Source: Candidatus Kirkpatrickella diaphorinae
GTDB lineage: Bacteria; Pseudomonadota; Alphaproteobacteria; Acetobacterales; Acetobacteraceae
Assembly: GCF_025736875.1 (NCBI RefSeq)
Contig: NZ_CP107052.1
Span: 1,754,501-1,818,500, forward strand
Reading direction: 5' to 3'
Length of the DNA stretch: 64,000 nt
Positions within the stretch are counted from its first letter, which is position 1. The number at the start of each line of letters is the position of its first letter. The notes below the pieces were generated by a model. That model ran no database searches, had not been told where the DNA came from, and saw nothing but the letters and a program-made list of their open reading frames with translations. Below, one piece after another: positions 37,698 to 46,243 of the stretch. The translations under genes were made by a program, and so were the position numbers.

Positions 37698-38681
37698 TCA
37701 GATGCGCGCCGCCTTTTCTTCCATCAGGGGATGCCAGCCCGTCAAGCCATCGACATTCTGACGCAACTGCGCTGCGCCTTCCGCGACGACTTTAAAGGCC
37801 GCCTGTGCCAGCGCCTTGCGGGTTTTAAAATCCTCCGGCGCGAGCGGCTTATGCATCAGGATCGAGACGCGCTTGCCCCGATGTTTGACGAATTGCCAGA
37901 CATGCGGCCCCAATTCCATATCCCCGTACCAGGCAAAAACACCGCGCCGCCGCCGTTGGACAGGCAAACCATCCAGCGTGTCATAGGCGATGGAAACGGG
38001 CTGGATGAGGGGCGCCATCCCTTCCGGGTACGTGGGGCCACTGAGGGCGCGCACCGATGCGGGCAGATGGGGCGGTTTTGCGATGGCGAAAAATGTGGAG
38101 GTAAAATTCAGAACGCGGCAACCATCTGACGACGTCCCTTCCGGGAAAAGAATAAGATTATCGCCGCCAATCATCCGCGCCACCATATTGTCACGCTCCT
38201 GCGCGGTGGAGCGTCGATGGCGGCTGACGTAAATTGACCGCCCGATTTTGGAAACCAGCCCCATAATCGGCCATGATCGGATATCACCCTTGGCGACAAA
38301 AACGGAATAAAACCGCGCCCCAAGCACGGGAATATCAAGCCAGGAGCAATGATTGGCAACGTAGATGACGGGCCGCTCGCCACGTGCGCGCCCACGTCGT
38401 CCGCCCAATGTCCCGGCCGCCTGGCCGATCTGATTGATCCTGACGGAGAGGATGAGGCACATGCCCCGCCATATGATGCGTGTCCAACGGATTTTTGACG
38501 TCCCCGGCACAAGCAGAAGCAGGGCCTCGAACCCGACGGAGAGCGGCACCCAGATTGTCACGAGACAAAGGCGTAACGCCCCCAGGATGCGATCAAGCCA
38601 TTCCAGCGTGTCATCTATCGCGACATGATCTTCGAGCGGCGGCAGGGGGGCGCTCCCTCTGTTGAGCGACGTCGATGACAC
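37698..38681 (-). CDS. plsC: Lysophospholipid / 1-acylglycerol-3-phosphate acyltransferase
   Basis: A 327-residue PlsC-family acyltransferase. Motif I is NHCSWLDIP (His-x4-Asp), motif II includes KGDIRSWPIMGLVSKIGRSIYVSR, motif III is LILFPEGTSSDG, and motif IV is LIQPVSIAYD. One or two N-terminal hydrophobic segments (CLVTIWVPLSVGFEALLLLV) anchor it to the inner membrane. It would acylate lysophosphatidic acid (or ornithine lipid/hopanoid-type acceptors; the substrate is not certain). Divergent features are absent; standalone or paired with the DUF3297 gene. Confidence 0.85.
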   Translation of the reverse strand: MSSTSLNRGSAPLPPLEDHVAIDDTLEWLDRILGALRLCLVTIWVPLSVGFEALLLLVPGTSKIRWTRIIWRGMCLILSVRINQIGQAAGTLGGRRGRARGERPVIYVANHCSWLDIPVLGARFYSVFVAKGDIRSWPIMGLVSKIGRSIYVSRHRRSTAQERDNMVARMIGGDNLILFPEGTSSDGCRVLNFTSTFFAIAKPPHLPASVRALSGPTYPEGMAPLIQPVSIAYDTLDGLPVQRRRRGVFAWYGDMELGPHVWQFVKHRGKRVSILMHKPLAPEDFKTRKALAQAAFKVVAEGAAQLRQNVDGLTGWHPLMEEKAARI

Positions 38682-38804
38682 AAACAGCCTCCTGCACGAG
38701 CAATCTCATATCGGACTGCCGCGCATTGCCGGTCAGCCGAGTTTTCCTTAATGCGCGGATAACGCAAACACAACCAGCCAGCCGCAAGGCCACGCTGATG
38801 GCCG

Positions 38805-39113
38805 TCAGTAACCGTGCATGGCCAAAGTGAGATAAAGTTGGATCAATGCCGGCTGGAAAAGATATTGCAGGACCAGCAGCACGACGATGGGACTGAAATC
38901 AAACGCGCCAAATTGCGGCAGCAGGGAACGGATCGGGGCGAGGACCGGCTCTGTAATCTGGTTGAGGACCATGTAAAGGTTAACGAGGAAGCGATTATCA
39001 GGCCGCAGAATGCCGAAGCCGAAAAGCATGCTCATCACGCAGGCGCCAATGAGAATATAGATGAAAGCCGGGGTGACGAATTTTATGACGATCAGCACAA
39101 GACCAGATAACAT
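38805..39113 (-). CDS. YggT family membrane protein
   Basis: A 102-residue integral membrane protein with two hydrophobic regions separated by the family motif: MLSGLVLIVIKFVTPAFIYILIGACVM, then VNLYMVLNQITEPVLAPIRSLLPQFG, then FSPIVVLLVLQYLF. The frame is open to 39185, but AAGGAG sits seven bases before the ATG at 39113, which also matches the family start. YggT proteins are poorly characterised; roles in osmotic stress and cell division/shape have been suggested. Confidence 0.9.
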   Translation of the reverse strand: MLSGLVLIVIKFVTPAFIYILIGACVMSMLFGFGILRPDNRFLVNLYMVLNQITEPVLAPIRSLLPQFGAFDFSPIVVLLVLQYLFQPALIQLYLTLAMHGY

Positions 39114-39508
39114 TCTCAAACTCCTTAATGGACGATTGGTCCAATGCGACCGCGCAAAGATCGGGTAGATCGCCCCTTTAAGCAATCGATAAAAGCATTT
39201 TCTGCATCGGGGCCACCTCTCTTCAATGAAAAAATTGCGCTGTAAATCAAGATTTTAGGGGTAATCGGCCTTATGTTTGAGGTCAGGGAGCGCGGATCGA
39301 GTGACCCGAGTCGTTTCGAATTTGTAAAGATTTGAGACGTTTCCCGATTTTTCGCAAGGATTTCACCGCATGGGGATTTCTTCCGACCCGCCAATTTGCG
39401 TTGATCATGCGAGTCGCGGCGATGGGGCTGTGCGTTTGATCAGGTCGGCAGCGCGTACAACTCATCTGTTGACAAGATGACAAAGCCGAGTATGTATCAG
39501 GCCTTCGT
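39114..39508. other. Intergenic region between yggT and tRNA-Ala
   Basis: About 395 bases with no supported gene. It contains the promoter and leader of the minus-strand YggT gene and the promoter of tRNA-Ala. No hairpin or repeat of note. Confidence 0.5.
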
Positions 39509-39584
39509 GGGGCTGTAGCTCAGTTGGTAGAGCGCCTCGTTCGCAATGAGGAGGTCAGGGGTTCGATTCCCCTCAGCTCCACCA
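39509..39584 (+). tRNA. tRNA-Ala (CGC)
   Basis: A 76-nt cloverleaf with encoded CCA. The acceptor GGGGCTG/CAGCTCC contains the G3-U70 pair diagnostic for alanine. The D arm is GCTCAGTTGGTAGAGC, the anticodon stem-loop CCTCG-TTCGCAA-TGAGG gives anticodon CGC, and the T arm is AGGGGTTCGATTCCCCT. Its 3' end faces the ACP/KS/PPR/Hint cluster. Confidence 0.97.
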
Positions 39585-40023
39585 CGATACCCTCTGAAAA
39601 CCCGTAAATCAAACGCCGCGCGCGCAGCTATCGTGAAGATAAGCGCCCCGACATTCAGGCTTGAAATCACTACCGAAATATTAAAGTTAAATTTACTTTA
39701 AAAGAATGTTGACATTTACGTCAACTTACACCAAAAATTCTCTGTCTCTCAGACTCCAACTGTCGGCGTATTTTACTTTTCGAAAACTTGTTTCACGTTG
39801 ATAACATCCCACATTTGCACCGGGTTCGACGTTACTCGTCGCATAGCGCTCCAGCGACGACGGCGTTTACCACGTCCGGCGTCTAAAGGGTGCTTCAGGA
39901 CTATTGTGCCGAGGCAATTAGCCGCCGTGCATACCTTGGATATTAGCTTTTTCAAAATTTTGTTTTTACTGAACTATTTGACGATCCGATAAAATCTTTA
40001 TCTTTTCAGTGATGGTGGGCTGA
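39585..40023. other. Leader/promoter region of the ACP-KS-PPR-Hint cluster
   Basis: No gene. It is AT-rich from ~39660, and contains the 32-bp element shared with module 2 (39686-39717) and the inverted repeat GTTGAC-ATTTAC-GTCAAC (39708-39725). A long (~300 nt) untranslated stretch then runs to the ACP ATG. Short frames on both strands at 39773-39992 show no protein-like features. Confidence 0.5.
39686..39725 (+). promoter_or_regulatory. Conserved upstream element of module 1 with inverted repeat
   Basis: The 32 bases 39686-39717 match 45622-45653 (upstream of the second KS module) at 27 positions, ending in an identical TGTTGACATTT. TTGACA is a good -35 candidate, but no clear -10 follows. 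Here it overlaps the perfect repeat GTTGAC-N6-GTCAAC (39708-39725), which is not kept in the second copy. Confidence 0.55.
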
Positions 40024-40314
40024 ATGTCTAATCTCTTACCGATCGTTATCGATCAGTTGACGAAGCACTTTAAAAGTGAAGCAAATCTGATCACGGCGGA
40101 TACGCGCCTTGTTGAGGATCTGCAGGCTGACAGCTTCGATTTCGTTGAGGTGGTTTTCGAGCTTGAAACACGCCTGGATATCGTCATCCCTGACGATTTC
40201 TACACCAGCAAGCTCAAAACTGTCGACGACATCGTGATCGCTCTTGAGGAAGTTATCGCTCAGAAGCAGGCCGCTCTCAATAATCCGACTGAGGTCGAAG
40301 GGGCCGCCACGTGA
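40024..40314 (+). CDS. Acyl carrier protein
   Basis: A 96-residue acidic carrier protein. The phosphopantetheine site is Ser37 in LQADSFDFVEVVFELE, followed by the helix III/IV pattern VIPDDFYTSKLKTVDDIVIALEEVI. It is longer at its C-terminus (Gln/Ala/Asn-rich tail) and divergent from housekeeping AcpP, so a dedicated carrier is likely. Its TGA overlaps the GTG start of the ketosynthase by four bases (GTGA), showing translational coupling and, by inference, a direct ACP-KS partnership. It is the only ACP visible in the cluster. Confidence 0.93.
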   Translation: MSNLLPIVIDQLTKHFKSEANLITADTRLVEDLQADSFDFVEVVFELETRLDIVIPDDFYTSKLKTVDDIVIALEEVIAQKQAALNNPTEVEGAAT

Positions 40315-41573
40315 CGAAACGTCGCCAGGAGATTCACCGCGTTGCCGTGACAGGTGTCGGCATGTTGTCGCCGCTCGGTCATAATGTTGGTGAAAGCTGG
40401 ACGTCACTGCTTGAAGGGCGCGCTCATCTGACAAAGGTTGAGGCCGGGATGGGCGCCACTTCACGCCCCCAATTTGCAGGGCTTGTGCCTGAGTTTGAGT
40501 CACCCGAGATGCTGAGACGGGTCGATGAGGCCCTTTCCCACCGGGATCAGCGCCGTCTGGATCGCTTTATCCTCCTTGGCGCGCTCGCGGCGGAGGAGGC
40601 CATCGCGCAGGCGGGGCTTCGGGATCTGGACATGGCCACGCGGGACCGGGTTGGAGTGATTATCGGCTCGGGCATTGGCGGGCTGGGACATATGATGGAA
40701 GCGGCGGCGGATCAACAAAATGCACGTCGCCCCTTTTATCTCCCGGGTGTTCTGATCAATTCCTGCGCCGGAGTGATTGCTGCGCGGCACAAATATACTG
40801 GCGCCATCAATGCCGTCAGTGCCTCATGCGCGACGGGCGCTTATGCGCTTGGCGATGCATTGCGGCGAATTCGTTACGGTTTCAATGATGTTGTCGTTTG
40901 CGGCGGGACGGAAGCCGCGGTTCTGCCAGCGGGATTTAAAGCCTTCATGGACCTTGGCGCCCTCGCCGCCACACGTGGGCAGGAGGCACTGACCGCCTGC
41001 CGGCCGTGGGACAAAGATCGGTCGGGCTTCGTCCTCGCGGAAGGCGCGGGCATCCTCGTATTTGAGAATTACGATCACGCCGTGGCACGCGGCGCGACCA
41101 TTCTCGCTGAGGTTTCCGGTTATGGTCAGTCAGCCGGGGGGGAAGATCTCGTCGCGCCGCAGCCGGGAGGGCGGGGCGCGATCCAGGCAATTCAACGTTG
41201 CTTGGACGATGCTGGATGGACAGCAGACAGCATTGATTACATCAACGCCCATGCAACAGGCACACCTCTCGGCGATGATATTGAGCTGGAGGCGATTGAA
41301 GCTGTGTTTTCCGAGGTCGGATCTCCCGTCATCTCATCCATCAAAGGTCTGACCGGTCACACTCTGGGTGCTGCGGGCGCGATCGAAGCCATTATCTCTG
41401 TCAAGACGCTGCAGGAAGGCATCGCACCGGGGACGCACAATTTTAGGGAACCAAGTCGCCTGAGCGTGATTAAACGCTTGAAGGCGCCTATGCGCGGTGC
41501 CTTCCGCCGGGTCCTTTCCAACAGCTTTGGTTTTGGTGGGGTCAATGCGTGTCTTGCCTTTGAAAAAGCCTAG
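40311..41573 (+). CDS. FabF/FabB-type beta-ketoacyl-ACP synthase, module 1
   Basis: A 420-residue condensing enzyme with a complete active site: Cys173 in VSASCATGAYALG, His314 in NAHATGTPLGDD, Lys345 and His350 in SIKGLTGHTLGAAGA. It should catalyse decarboxylative Claisen condensation or acyl transfer on an ACP-bound substrate. The start is GTG overlapping the ACP stop. No KR, DH, ER, acyltransferase or thioesterase is nearby, so it cannot run a full fatty-acid cycle alone. It is followed 23 nt later by a pentapeptide-repeat gene, and paralogous to the KS at 46244 (same length, catalytic residues at matching positions). Confidence 0.93.
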   Translation: MTKRRQEIHRVAVTGVGMLSPLGHNVGESWTSLLEGRAHLTKVEAGMGATSRPQFAGLVPEFESPEMLRRVDEALSHRDQRRLDRFILLGALAAEEAIAQAGLRDLDMATRDRVGVIIGSGIGGLGHMMEAAADQQNARRPFYLPGVLINSCAGVIAARHKYTGAINAVSASCATGAYALGDALRRIRYGFNDVVVCGGTEAAVLPAGFKAFMDLGALAATRGQEALTACRPWDKDRSGFVLAEGAGILVFENYDHAVARGATILAEVSGYGQSAGGEDLVAPQPGGRGAIQAIQRCLDDAGWTADSIDYINAHATGTPLGDDIELEAIEAVFSEVGSPVISSIKGLTGHTLGAAGAIEAIISVKTLQEGIAPGTHNFREPSRLSVIKRLKAPMRGAFRRVLSNSFGFGGVNACLAFEKA

Positions 41574-41596
41574 GTGACAAGCCGGGAGTAAATTTG

Positions 41597-42418
41597 TTGC
41601 AATACAAGATCGTCTCGAGAAACTCGAAGGTCGCTGCGCATATTGTGACAATCTGGGACGAATATGCGGATCTCAGTGAAGGTGAGCTTCTGGCGGAGGC
41701 TGTCCACCAGCTCGTCGCGCGCAAGGTCAATCTTGCATCGACCGACTTGCGCCATCTCGAAAGCCCGCAATCGCATTTTTCCGGGCTGAGCTTCGCCAAT
41801 TGTGATCTGCGCGGTGCCGATCTGCAAAAATCCGACCTGTCGGACGTTGACTTCTCCGGCGCTGATCTGCGCGGCGCCGATCTTTCAGAAACTGATTTAT
41901 CCCGCGCCTCATTTTGCGGCGCAAAGCTGGATGACGCCAATCTGTCACGCGTTGCTGCCATTTCCACGCGTTTCTCCGGCGCCCAGCTTAACCGGACCGA
42001 CCTGCGCAGCAGCGCGCTTGAGGGCGCGGATTTCAGCGGCGCGGTTATCGATGGCATTCTTCTCGATAAAGCCAATATTGCTTCAGCCACCTGGCACGGT
42101 GTCGATGTGAGCAAGGCGGATATCAAAGGCGCCCGATGGCGCGATGTGACGCTTGAGAAATGGCCGATCCATATTTTCGGGATTGATTATCGCATCGTCC
42201 TGCTGCCCGGCTATGTCGTCATCGGGTCCGCCATGATGCCCATACGCGCCTTGCGTGAGCTGACTTCGCGCCGCGCCATTGAGCATGGCGGTCTGCGCGC
42301 GCTCCGCTTCCATGCGAAGTTCGGGCACATCTTGGAGGCCCTCTTCGCGTGCAGGGCCCTTGACGATTATCTTCTTGCTGAAAATGCCCCGGCAAAGGAA
42401 GCGCTGCACGTCGATTGA
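41597..42418 (+). CDS. Pentapeptide-repeat protein PPR1 (KS-linked type)
   Basis: A 273-residue protein. After a ~55-residue N-terminal region (LQYKIVSRN... HQLVARKVNLAS) comes a right-handed quadrilateral beta-helix of ~18 pentapeptides of A(D/N)LXX type (ADLQKSDLSDVDFSGADLRG etc.). A C-terminal cap of ~80 residues (KWPIHIFGIDYRIVLLPGY...) follows, shared in outline by the other PPR proteins of the cluster. The start is set at the second TTG (41597) by comparison with PPR3, which also begins TTG-CAA-TAC/T; GGGAG lies upstream. Cytoplasmic by absence of a signal. The position 23 nt after the KS suggests partnership with it. Confidence 0.85.
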   Translation: MQYKIVSRNSKVAAHIVTIWDEYADLSEGELLAEAVHQLVARKVNLASTDLRHLESPQSHFSGLSFANCDLRGADLQKSDLSDVDFSGADLRGADLSETDLSRASFCGAKLDDANLSRVAAISTRFSGAQLNRTDLRSSALEGADFSGAVIDGILLDKANIASATWHGVDVSKADIKGARWRDVTLEKWPIHIFGIDYRIVLLPGYVVIGSAMMPIRALRELTSRRAIEHGGLRALRFHAKFGHILEALFACRALDDYLLAENAPAKEALHVD

Positions 42419-42612
42419 CGACGACAAGGTGTCTCACCGCGCAGATGCAATATTTTACAAAATATGACTCACATTTTATGAAAATTTGTTTTAATGTTTC
42501 GTGAATGCCCCCGCTGACCTTGGCGATGTTGCCACGGAAGAGGCCGGAGGTTTTTATAAATTTAATGTCGCTCAAGTAATGCTGTCTTGCAACGTCAATT
42601 AAGAGGTTCGAG

Positions 42613-43419
42613 ATGTTTGAGGTTGAAATAGCCAACATGGCGGGCGACAGTGTGGCGCGTCGTGTACCTGTCTCTGACACAATCAACCCGTCGGACCGGA
42701 CAGCCTGCTTGGCCGCCGCTTTCAAACAGCTTCTGGCCGAGGATGCGCCTCTTAGCGGACTCAATTTCGACACGCTTCATCTCACGGATTGCGATCTTTC
42801 CGGGCGGGATTTCTCCGGCAGCTCCTTCAATCACGCCACGCTCCACGCCTGCCGGTTTGACCAGGCGCGTCTCAACGGTGTCCACGCCATGGGCGCGCAG
42901 TTCGCACATTCTTCTTTTCAGGGGGCGGAACTATACGGCGCCATTCTGAAATTGGCGGATTTCAGCAATACTGATTTGACCCAGGCAAATTTCTGCGGGG
43001 CCTCTCTCGTCGAGGCTGATCTCAGAGGCGCATCTCTTTCAGATACGCGTTTCGACGGTGCCGCTCTGTCCGGTGCGAAGTTCGACAATCTTGACTTCGC
43101 GGCGGGGTCTTTCGCGGGCTGTGCCCTGCGGGAGGCAAAAGTTGGGCATTTCCTCTGGGGTAATGAAGATGTTTTCCGTCCCCCTGTGACGTTCAGCGGC
43201 TCCGTCTTTCCCGTGCGCCTCTTTGAGGATTTTCTGATGATGGCGGGCACGATGTTCCCGCGTGACCAGATCGAAGGGGGTGACAGCGACGACGCAACAC
43301 CGGCGGAGCTGACTTATTTGAGAGAATATCGCGACCTTTTAACGTTTTTCATGGATGCGCAGGTCAAAGACCGCGCCGCCCATGGTCCGGCCGATCCCAG
43401 TCTGACTGGGATGCATTAG
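42613..43419 (+). CDS. Pentapeptide-repeat protein PPR2
   Basis: A 268-residue pentapeptide-repeat protein of the second subtype. The N-terminus MFEVEIANMAGDSVARRV forms a predicted beta hairpin, followed by a helical stretch and about 18 repeats (CDLSGRDFSGSSFNHATL... ADLRGASLSDTRFDGAAL). The C-terminal cap has the RPPVTFSGSVFPVRL start seen in PPR4 (NPPVTLAGLECSIQL). AGAGG precedes the ATG. It lies 194 nt after PPR1 and 126 nt before Hint1. The function is unknown; possibilities are a scaffold or partner for the ketosynthase or the Hint protein. Confidence 0.85.
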   Translation: MFEVEIANMAGDSVARRVPVSDTINPSDRTACLAAAFKQLLAEDAPLSGLNFDTLHLTDCDLSGRDFSGSSFNHATLHACRFDQARLNGVHAMGAQFAHSSFQGAELYGAILKLADFSNTDLTQANFCGASLVEADLRGASLSDTRFDGAALSGAKFDNLDFAAGSFAGCALREAKVGHFLWGNEDVFRPPVTFSGSVFPVRLFEDFLMMAGTMFPRDQIEGGDSDDATPAELTYLREYRDLLTFFMDAQVKDRAAHGPADPSLTGMH

Positions 43420-43545
43420 GTAGCGGCCCGCATCGACAACATCTCGTTTATTTACAAATACTTGAAATTTTAGCGTCGGGCTGGCCCGCGTCACCCGTTT
43501 TCATAAGTAAATTTTGAATCTGGAAGCCATTAGGGGGCAATAAAA

Positions 43546-45174
43546 ATGAATTATGAATGGATCGATGGTGTCAAATGCGGCATCGTCGATAGCAGCACTT
43601 CCGAGGTTAATAACAAGTCTCTGGAAGACGGTCAGGGCGCCGTGTTCCGGTCAGGCGGTAAAGGCAACGGCAACACGCTCAATGGCGGCCGTCTTTATCT
43701 GCAAGGTGGTTATGTTTCCAATTCAACGGTCAATTACGGATATGTCAAGACGAGCGGCGGCACGCTTAACGGTATTCAGATGGTTGGCGGGGAAGCGGTT
43801 ATCAATGCCGGGACAACGCTGCAAGGTGACATCACCGTTGATGGTTCGGCCAGAGCCACTGTCGGCGCAAATGGCTATGTTTACACATCGGGTAATGTCA
43901 GGATTTTTGCGAAGTCGGGGACGGTCACGATCAATCAGATCGGCGCCGCGTCACTTTATCTATATGACAGAGCCAGCGTTTATGTGACGAAAGCAGCGCT
44001 TAAATCCCTGACGGTCACATCAAATTCCACCAACTATTCTTTCGACATTACCGACCTTGATCCGACGACGATCGTCGGGGTGTCACGCTCCACCGGTAAA
44101 CTCGTGATTCACACGACAAATGGTGACGTCACAATCAATGGTAACCTTCAGGGATATCAGTTCAAACCTGACGGGAAGGGAGGCACGATTGTCTCATCAT
44201 GCTTCGCGGAAGGCACGTTGATTCAGACGCCTGATGGTGAAAAGCCTGTCGAAACGCTCAAATTAGGTGATCTGGTTTCAACCCATCTTGGCCCTCAGCC
44301 CATTCGCTGGCTCGGGAAGAGTCATGTTGACCTGCGCGGCGCAACCGATCGGGACAACTTCCTTGTCCGTATCAAGGCGAATGCGTTTGAGGCCGGTAAG
44401 CCCAAACGCGATCTTTGGGTAACACCGGAACATTCTGTCCTTGTTGGAGAAAGACTGATCCCGGTCCGGATGCTCGTCAATGGCGCCTCGATTGCCTATG
44501 ACCTTAAGCGCCGCCAATATACATATTATCATTTCGCTTTCGAGAAACATGCGGTTGTCTTCTCGGAAGCGCTTCCATCTGAAAGCTATATGATCGGGCG
44601 GAATGAACGCGATTTCGGTGCGTTTGAGACGTCGGGAGAAGCCATCGATAACGCACCCGCCTTTCCGTTTGTGACGGAGATTTCGGAAGCGCGGAAGATC
44701 TGGCAGGCGCTTGCTGAGCGCTCCGCTGCGATCGGCATTCCGGTAGCGATGTCCTCTTCTGCCGCGCCTGCACGCCGGGTTGTGCGCGTCAGGACGGACC
44801 TCGGGACGCACGCCACCCTGAAAGACGTCAATGAGCGCCATGCTGTCTTCTCCATCCCGGCAGGCACGAAATATGTCGTCGTGGAAAGCGATGCATGGCG
44901 GCCTGACCAGATCCACGGACCTTACTGGGATGACCGGCGTCACCTCGGCGTGCGCGTGGGTGCGGTCAGGGTCTCTGATCAGCAGCGCAGCGTCATCATC
45001 GATGATCACCTCAATGAGACCTGTCTGGGCGGATGGAATAATATTGAGGATGGCTGCTCACGCTGGACAAATGGCAAGGGCATTATCCCTCTGGCCCGCG
45101 CACCGAAATCCTCCGGCAAAAAAGAGCTCGAACTCGCCATCGCCTTCCCGGACCGCGAAGAAATCGCTTTCTGA
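43546..45174 (+). CDS. Beta-roll / Hint (hedgehog-intein) domain protein, Hint1
   Basis: A 542-residue protein in three parts. Residues ~30-215 are Gly/Asn/Thr-rich strand-loop-strand repeats like those of autotransporter passengers (NTLNGGRLYLQGG, VINAGTTLQGD). Residues ~219-370 are a Hint_2-type domain with nucleophile Cys219 in SSCFAEGTLIQTPDGEKPVE and the block-B T293-x2-H296 (WVTPEHSVL). Residues ~375-542 are a C-terminal domain ending with GWNNIEDGCSRWTNGKGIIPL. Hint domains self-cleave through a thioester at Cys; no splicing C-terminus is seen. No signal peptide. The last ~170 residues are identical or nearly so to Hint2. Confidence 0.9.
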   Translation: MNYEWIDGVKCGIVDSSTSEVNNKSLEDGQGAVFRSGGKGNGNTLNGGRLYLQGGYVSNSTVNYGYVKTSGGTLNGIQMVGGEAVINAGTTLQGDITVDGSARATVGANGYVYTSGNVRIFAKSGTVTINQIGAASLYLYDRASVYVTKAALKSLTVTSNSTNYSFDITDLDPTTIVGVSRSTGKLVIHTTNGDVTINGNLQGYQFKPDGKGGTIVSSCFAEGTLIQTPDGEKPVETLKLGDLVSTHLGPQPIRWLGKSHVDLRGATDRDNFLVRIKANAFEAGKPKRDLWVTPEHSVLVGERLIPVRMLVNGASIAYDLKRRQYTYYHFAFEKHAVVFSEALPSESYMIGRNERDFGAFETSGEAIDNAPAFPFVTEISEARKIWQALAERSAAIGIPVAMSSSAAPARRVVRVRTDLGTHATLKDVNERHAVFSIPAGTKYVVVESDAWRPDQIHGPYWDDRRHLGVRVGAVRVSDQQRSVIIDDHLNETCLGGWNNIEDGCSRWTNGKGIIPLARAPKSSGKKELELAIAFPDREEIAF

Positions 45175-45217
45175 AACAACCAAAAACAGACCGCGTTTTC
45201 GACGCGCGGTCTGTTTT
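44655..45217 (+). repeat. Duplicated segment, copy 1 (Hint1 C-terminus to terminator)
   Basis: Pairs with 50648-51210 at a constant offset of 5,993. The first 318 bases (44655-44972) are identical; the rest carries only scattered substitutions and runs through the stop codon and terminator. Sequence on both sides is clearly divergent. Confidence 0.95.
45183..45217 (+). terminator. Rho-independent terminator after Hint1
   Basis: AAACAGACCGCG and CGCGGTCTGTTT form a 12-bp stem around a ~9-nt loop, ending in TTTT, nine bases after the stop. An identical terminator follows Hint2. Confidence 0.9.
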
Positions 45218-46243
45218 AACTGATGACATCTTTAACCAGGCGAGGCACGAAGCTCTTCAAGTAATCGAGGCGGTGTCACGCCGCCGCGCTGAAAGGCCCA
45301 AGTGCCTGCTTCAGAACGTGCCTCGCTTTACCTCGAAAATCCTTCGGTGACACGGTAGCCGGGCGTGGACGTGTCCAGGCCTCAGCGCTCAACGCATGGT
45401 TGCGGGTCACAAGCCATCAATCAGCCATCCAAGCGCGACTCGACAGCGTAGAAATTGCGTAAGATCCGAAACGCGATCTGAGCCGCGCAAAGGCGCATCT
45501 CACCACCTCAAAACAATGCTGAAGACGTCTCGCGTCAGGCCCGTAGAGCTTTTTTGTCATGGGCCTTTGACGGCGCTCTGAAGACTGGGCTGCTCAAATT
45601 ATCGCCTTCTCCGTTATTGTCGGTAAATTTGATTTAATAGAGTGTTGACATTTCGATAATGGGCGCTCAAAAACCCGAATAATATTCGCACCTCAATCTT
45701 GAGGCACGTCATTTTACTCATAATCAGTTTGACAGTTATGTTGTTACGCGCAGCCAGCCTCACCAATAAAATCTACTTTGTAGAAAAAAGAAAGATTCGG
45801 CTTGGCATTCCCGAGATTGAAGCACTTATCAAGTTTCATTGTACATGTGCAAAATTTGCATCGCATGTACAATCCTCATCTAAATTCGGAAGTGACTTCA
45901 GGGCGAAAATATGCGTGATGACTGCAAAATTATCACCTCGATATCTTGATGTGATGCAAATCATCCCTGCGCGCTCAATAAAACTGAACGGCGCATCGAG
46001 CGAGATCGGCGTCGATTCCAATCTTTCATCGCGGACATACCGCTTATGAAAATAAGCAGGATCGTGGTCACTTCGCTGACGGCGCGTTTTTCGTGCCTGG
46101 AACATGCGGGATTTTCATCCTCCCCGATGCTCCCCTGAAGGCGATCACTTTGGTGACCTCAAATGATGACCGCAAACTCTGCATGACTTTGTCCTGCAAA
46201 AAAGCCTTTTCGAAAAGCCAATTTAAATTGAAGGAATTTTGGC
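45218..46243. other. 1-kb gene-free spacer between modules 1 and 2
   Basis: No supported gene. It holds the conserved upstream element (45622-45653). Frames at 45396-45581 and 45699-46049 lack recognisable protein features. The part 45650-46240 is AT-rich, ending AAGGAATTTTGGC before the KS2 GTG. No ACP counterpart of module 1 can be recognised in any frame. It may hold decayed sequence from a lost gene. Confidence 0.5.
45622..45653 (+). promoter_or_regulatory. Conserved upstream element of module 2
   Basis: Matches 39686-39717 upstream of module 1 at 27 of 32 positions, with identical TGTTGACATTT at its 3' end. It lies 591 nt before KS2, compared with 306 nt between its twin and the ACP. 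Probably part of a promoter or an activator site kept after module duplication. Confidence 0.55.

Noticed and set aside
39789-39798. TGTTTCACGT, the left half of a parS site
   Set aside because: The following bases (TGATAACA) do not complete the 16-bp palindrome; a half site alone is expected by chance, and it lies 20 kb from parAB.
45396-46049. Two open frames in the spacer between modules
   Set aside because: Arg/Ser-rich or unstructured translations with no family resemblance and no good ribosome sites.
45699-46243. Possible decayed ACP gene upstream of KS2
   Set aside because: Scattered ACP-like fragments (GVDSN, ILPDAPLK) appear in different frames, but no continuous alignment with the module-1 ACP can be made by eye.
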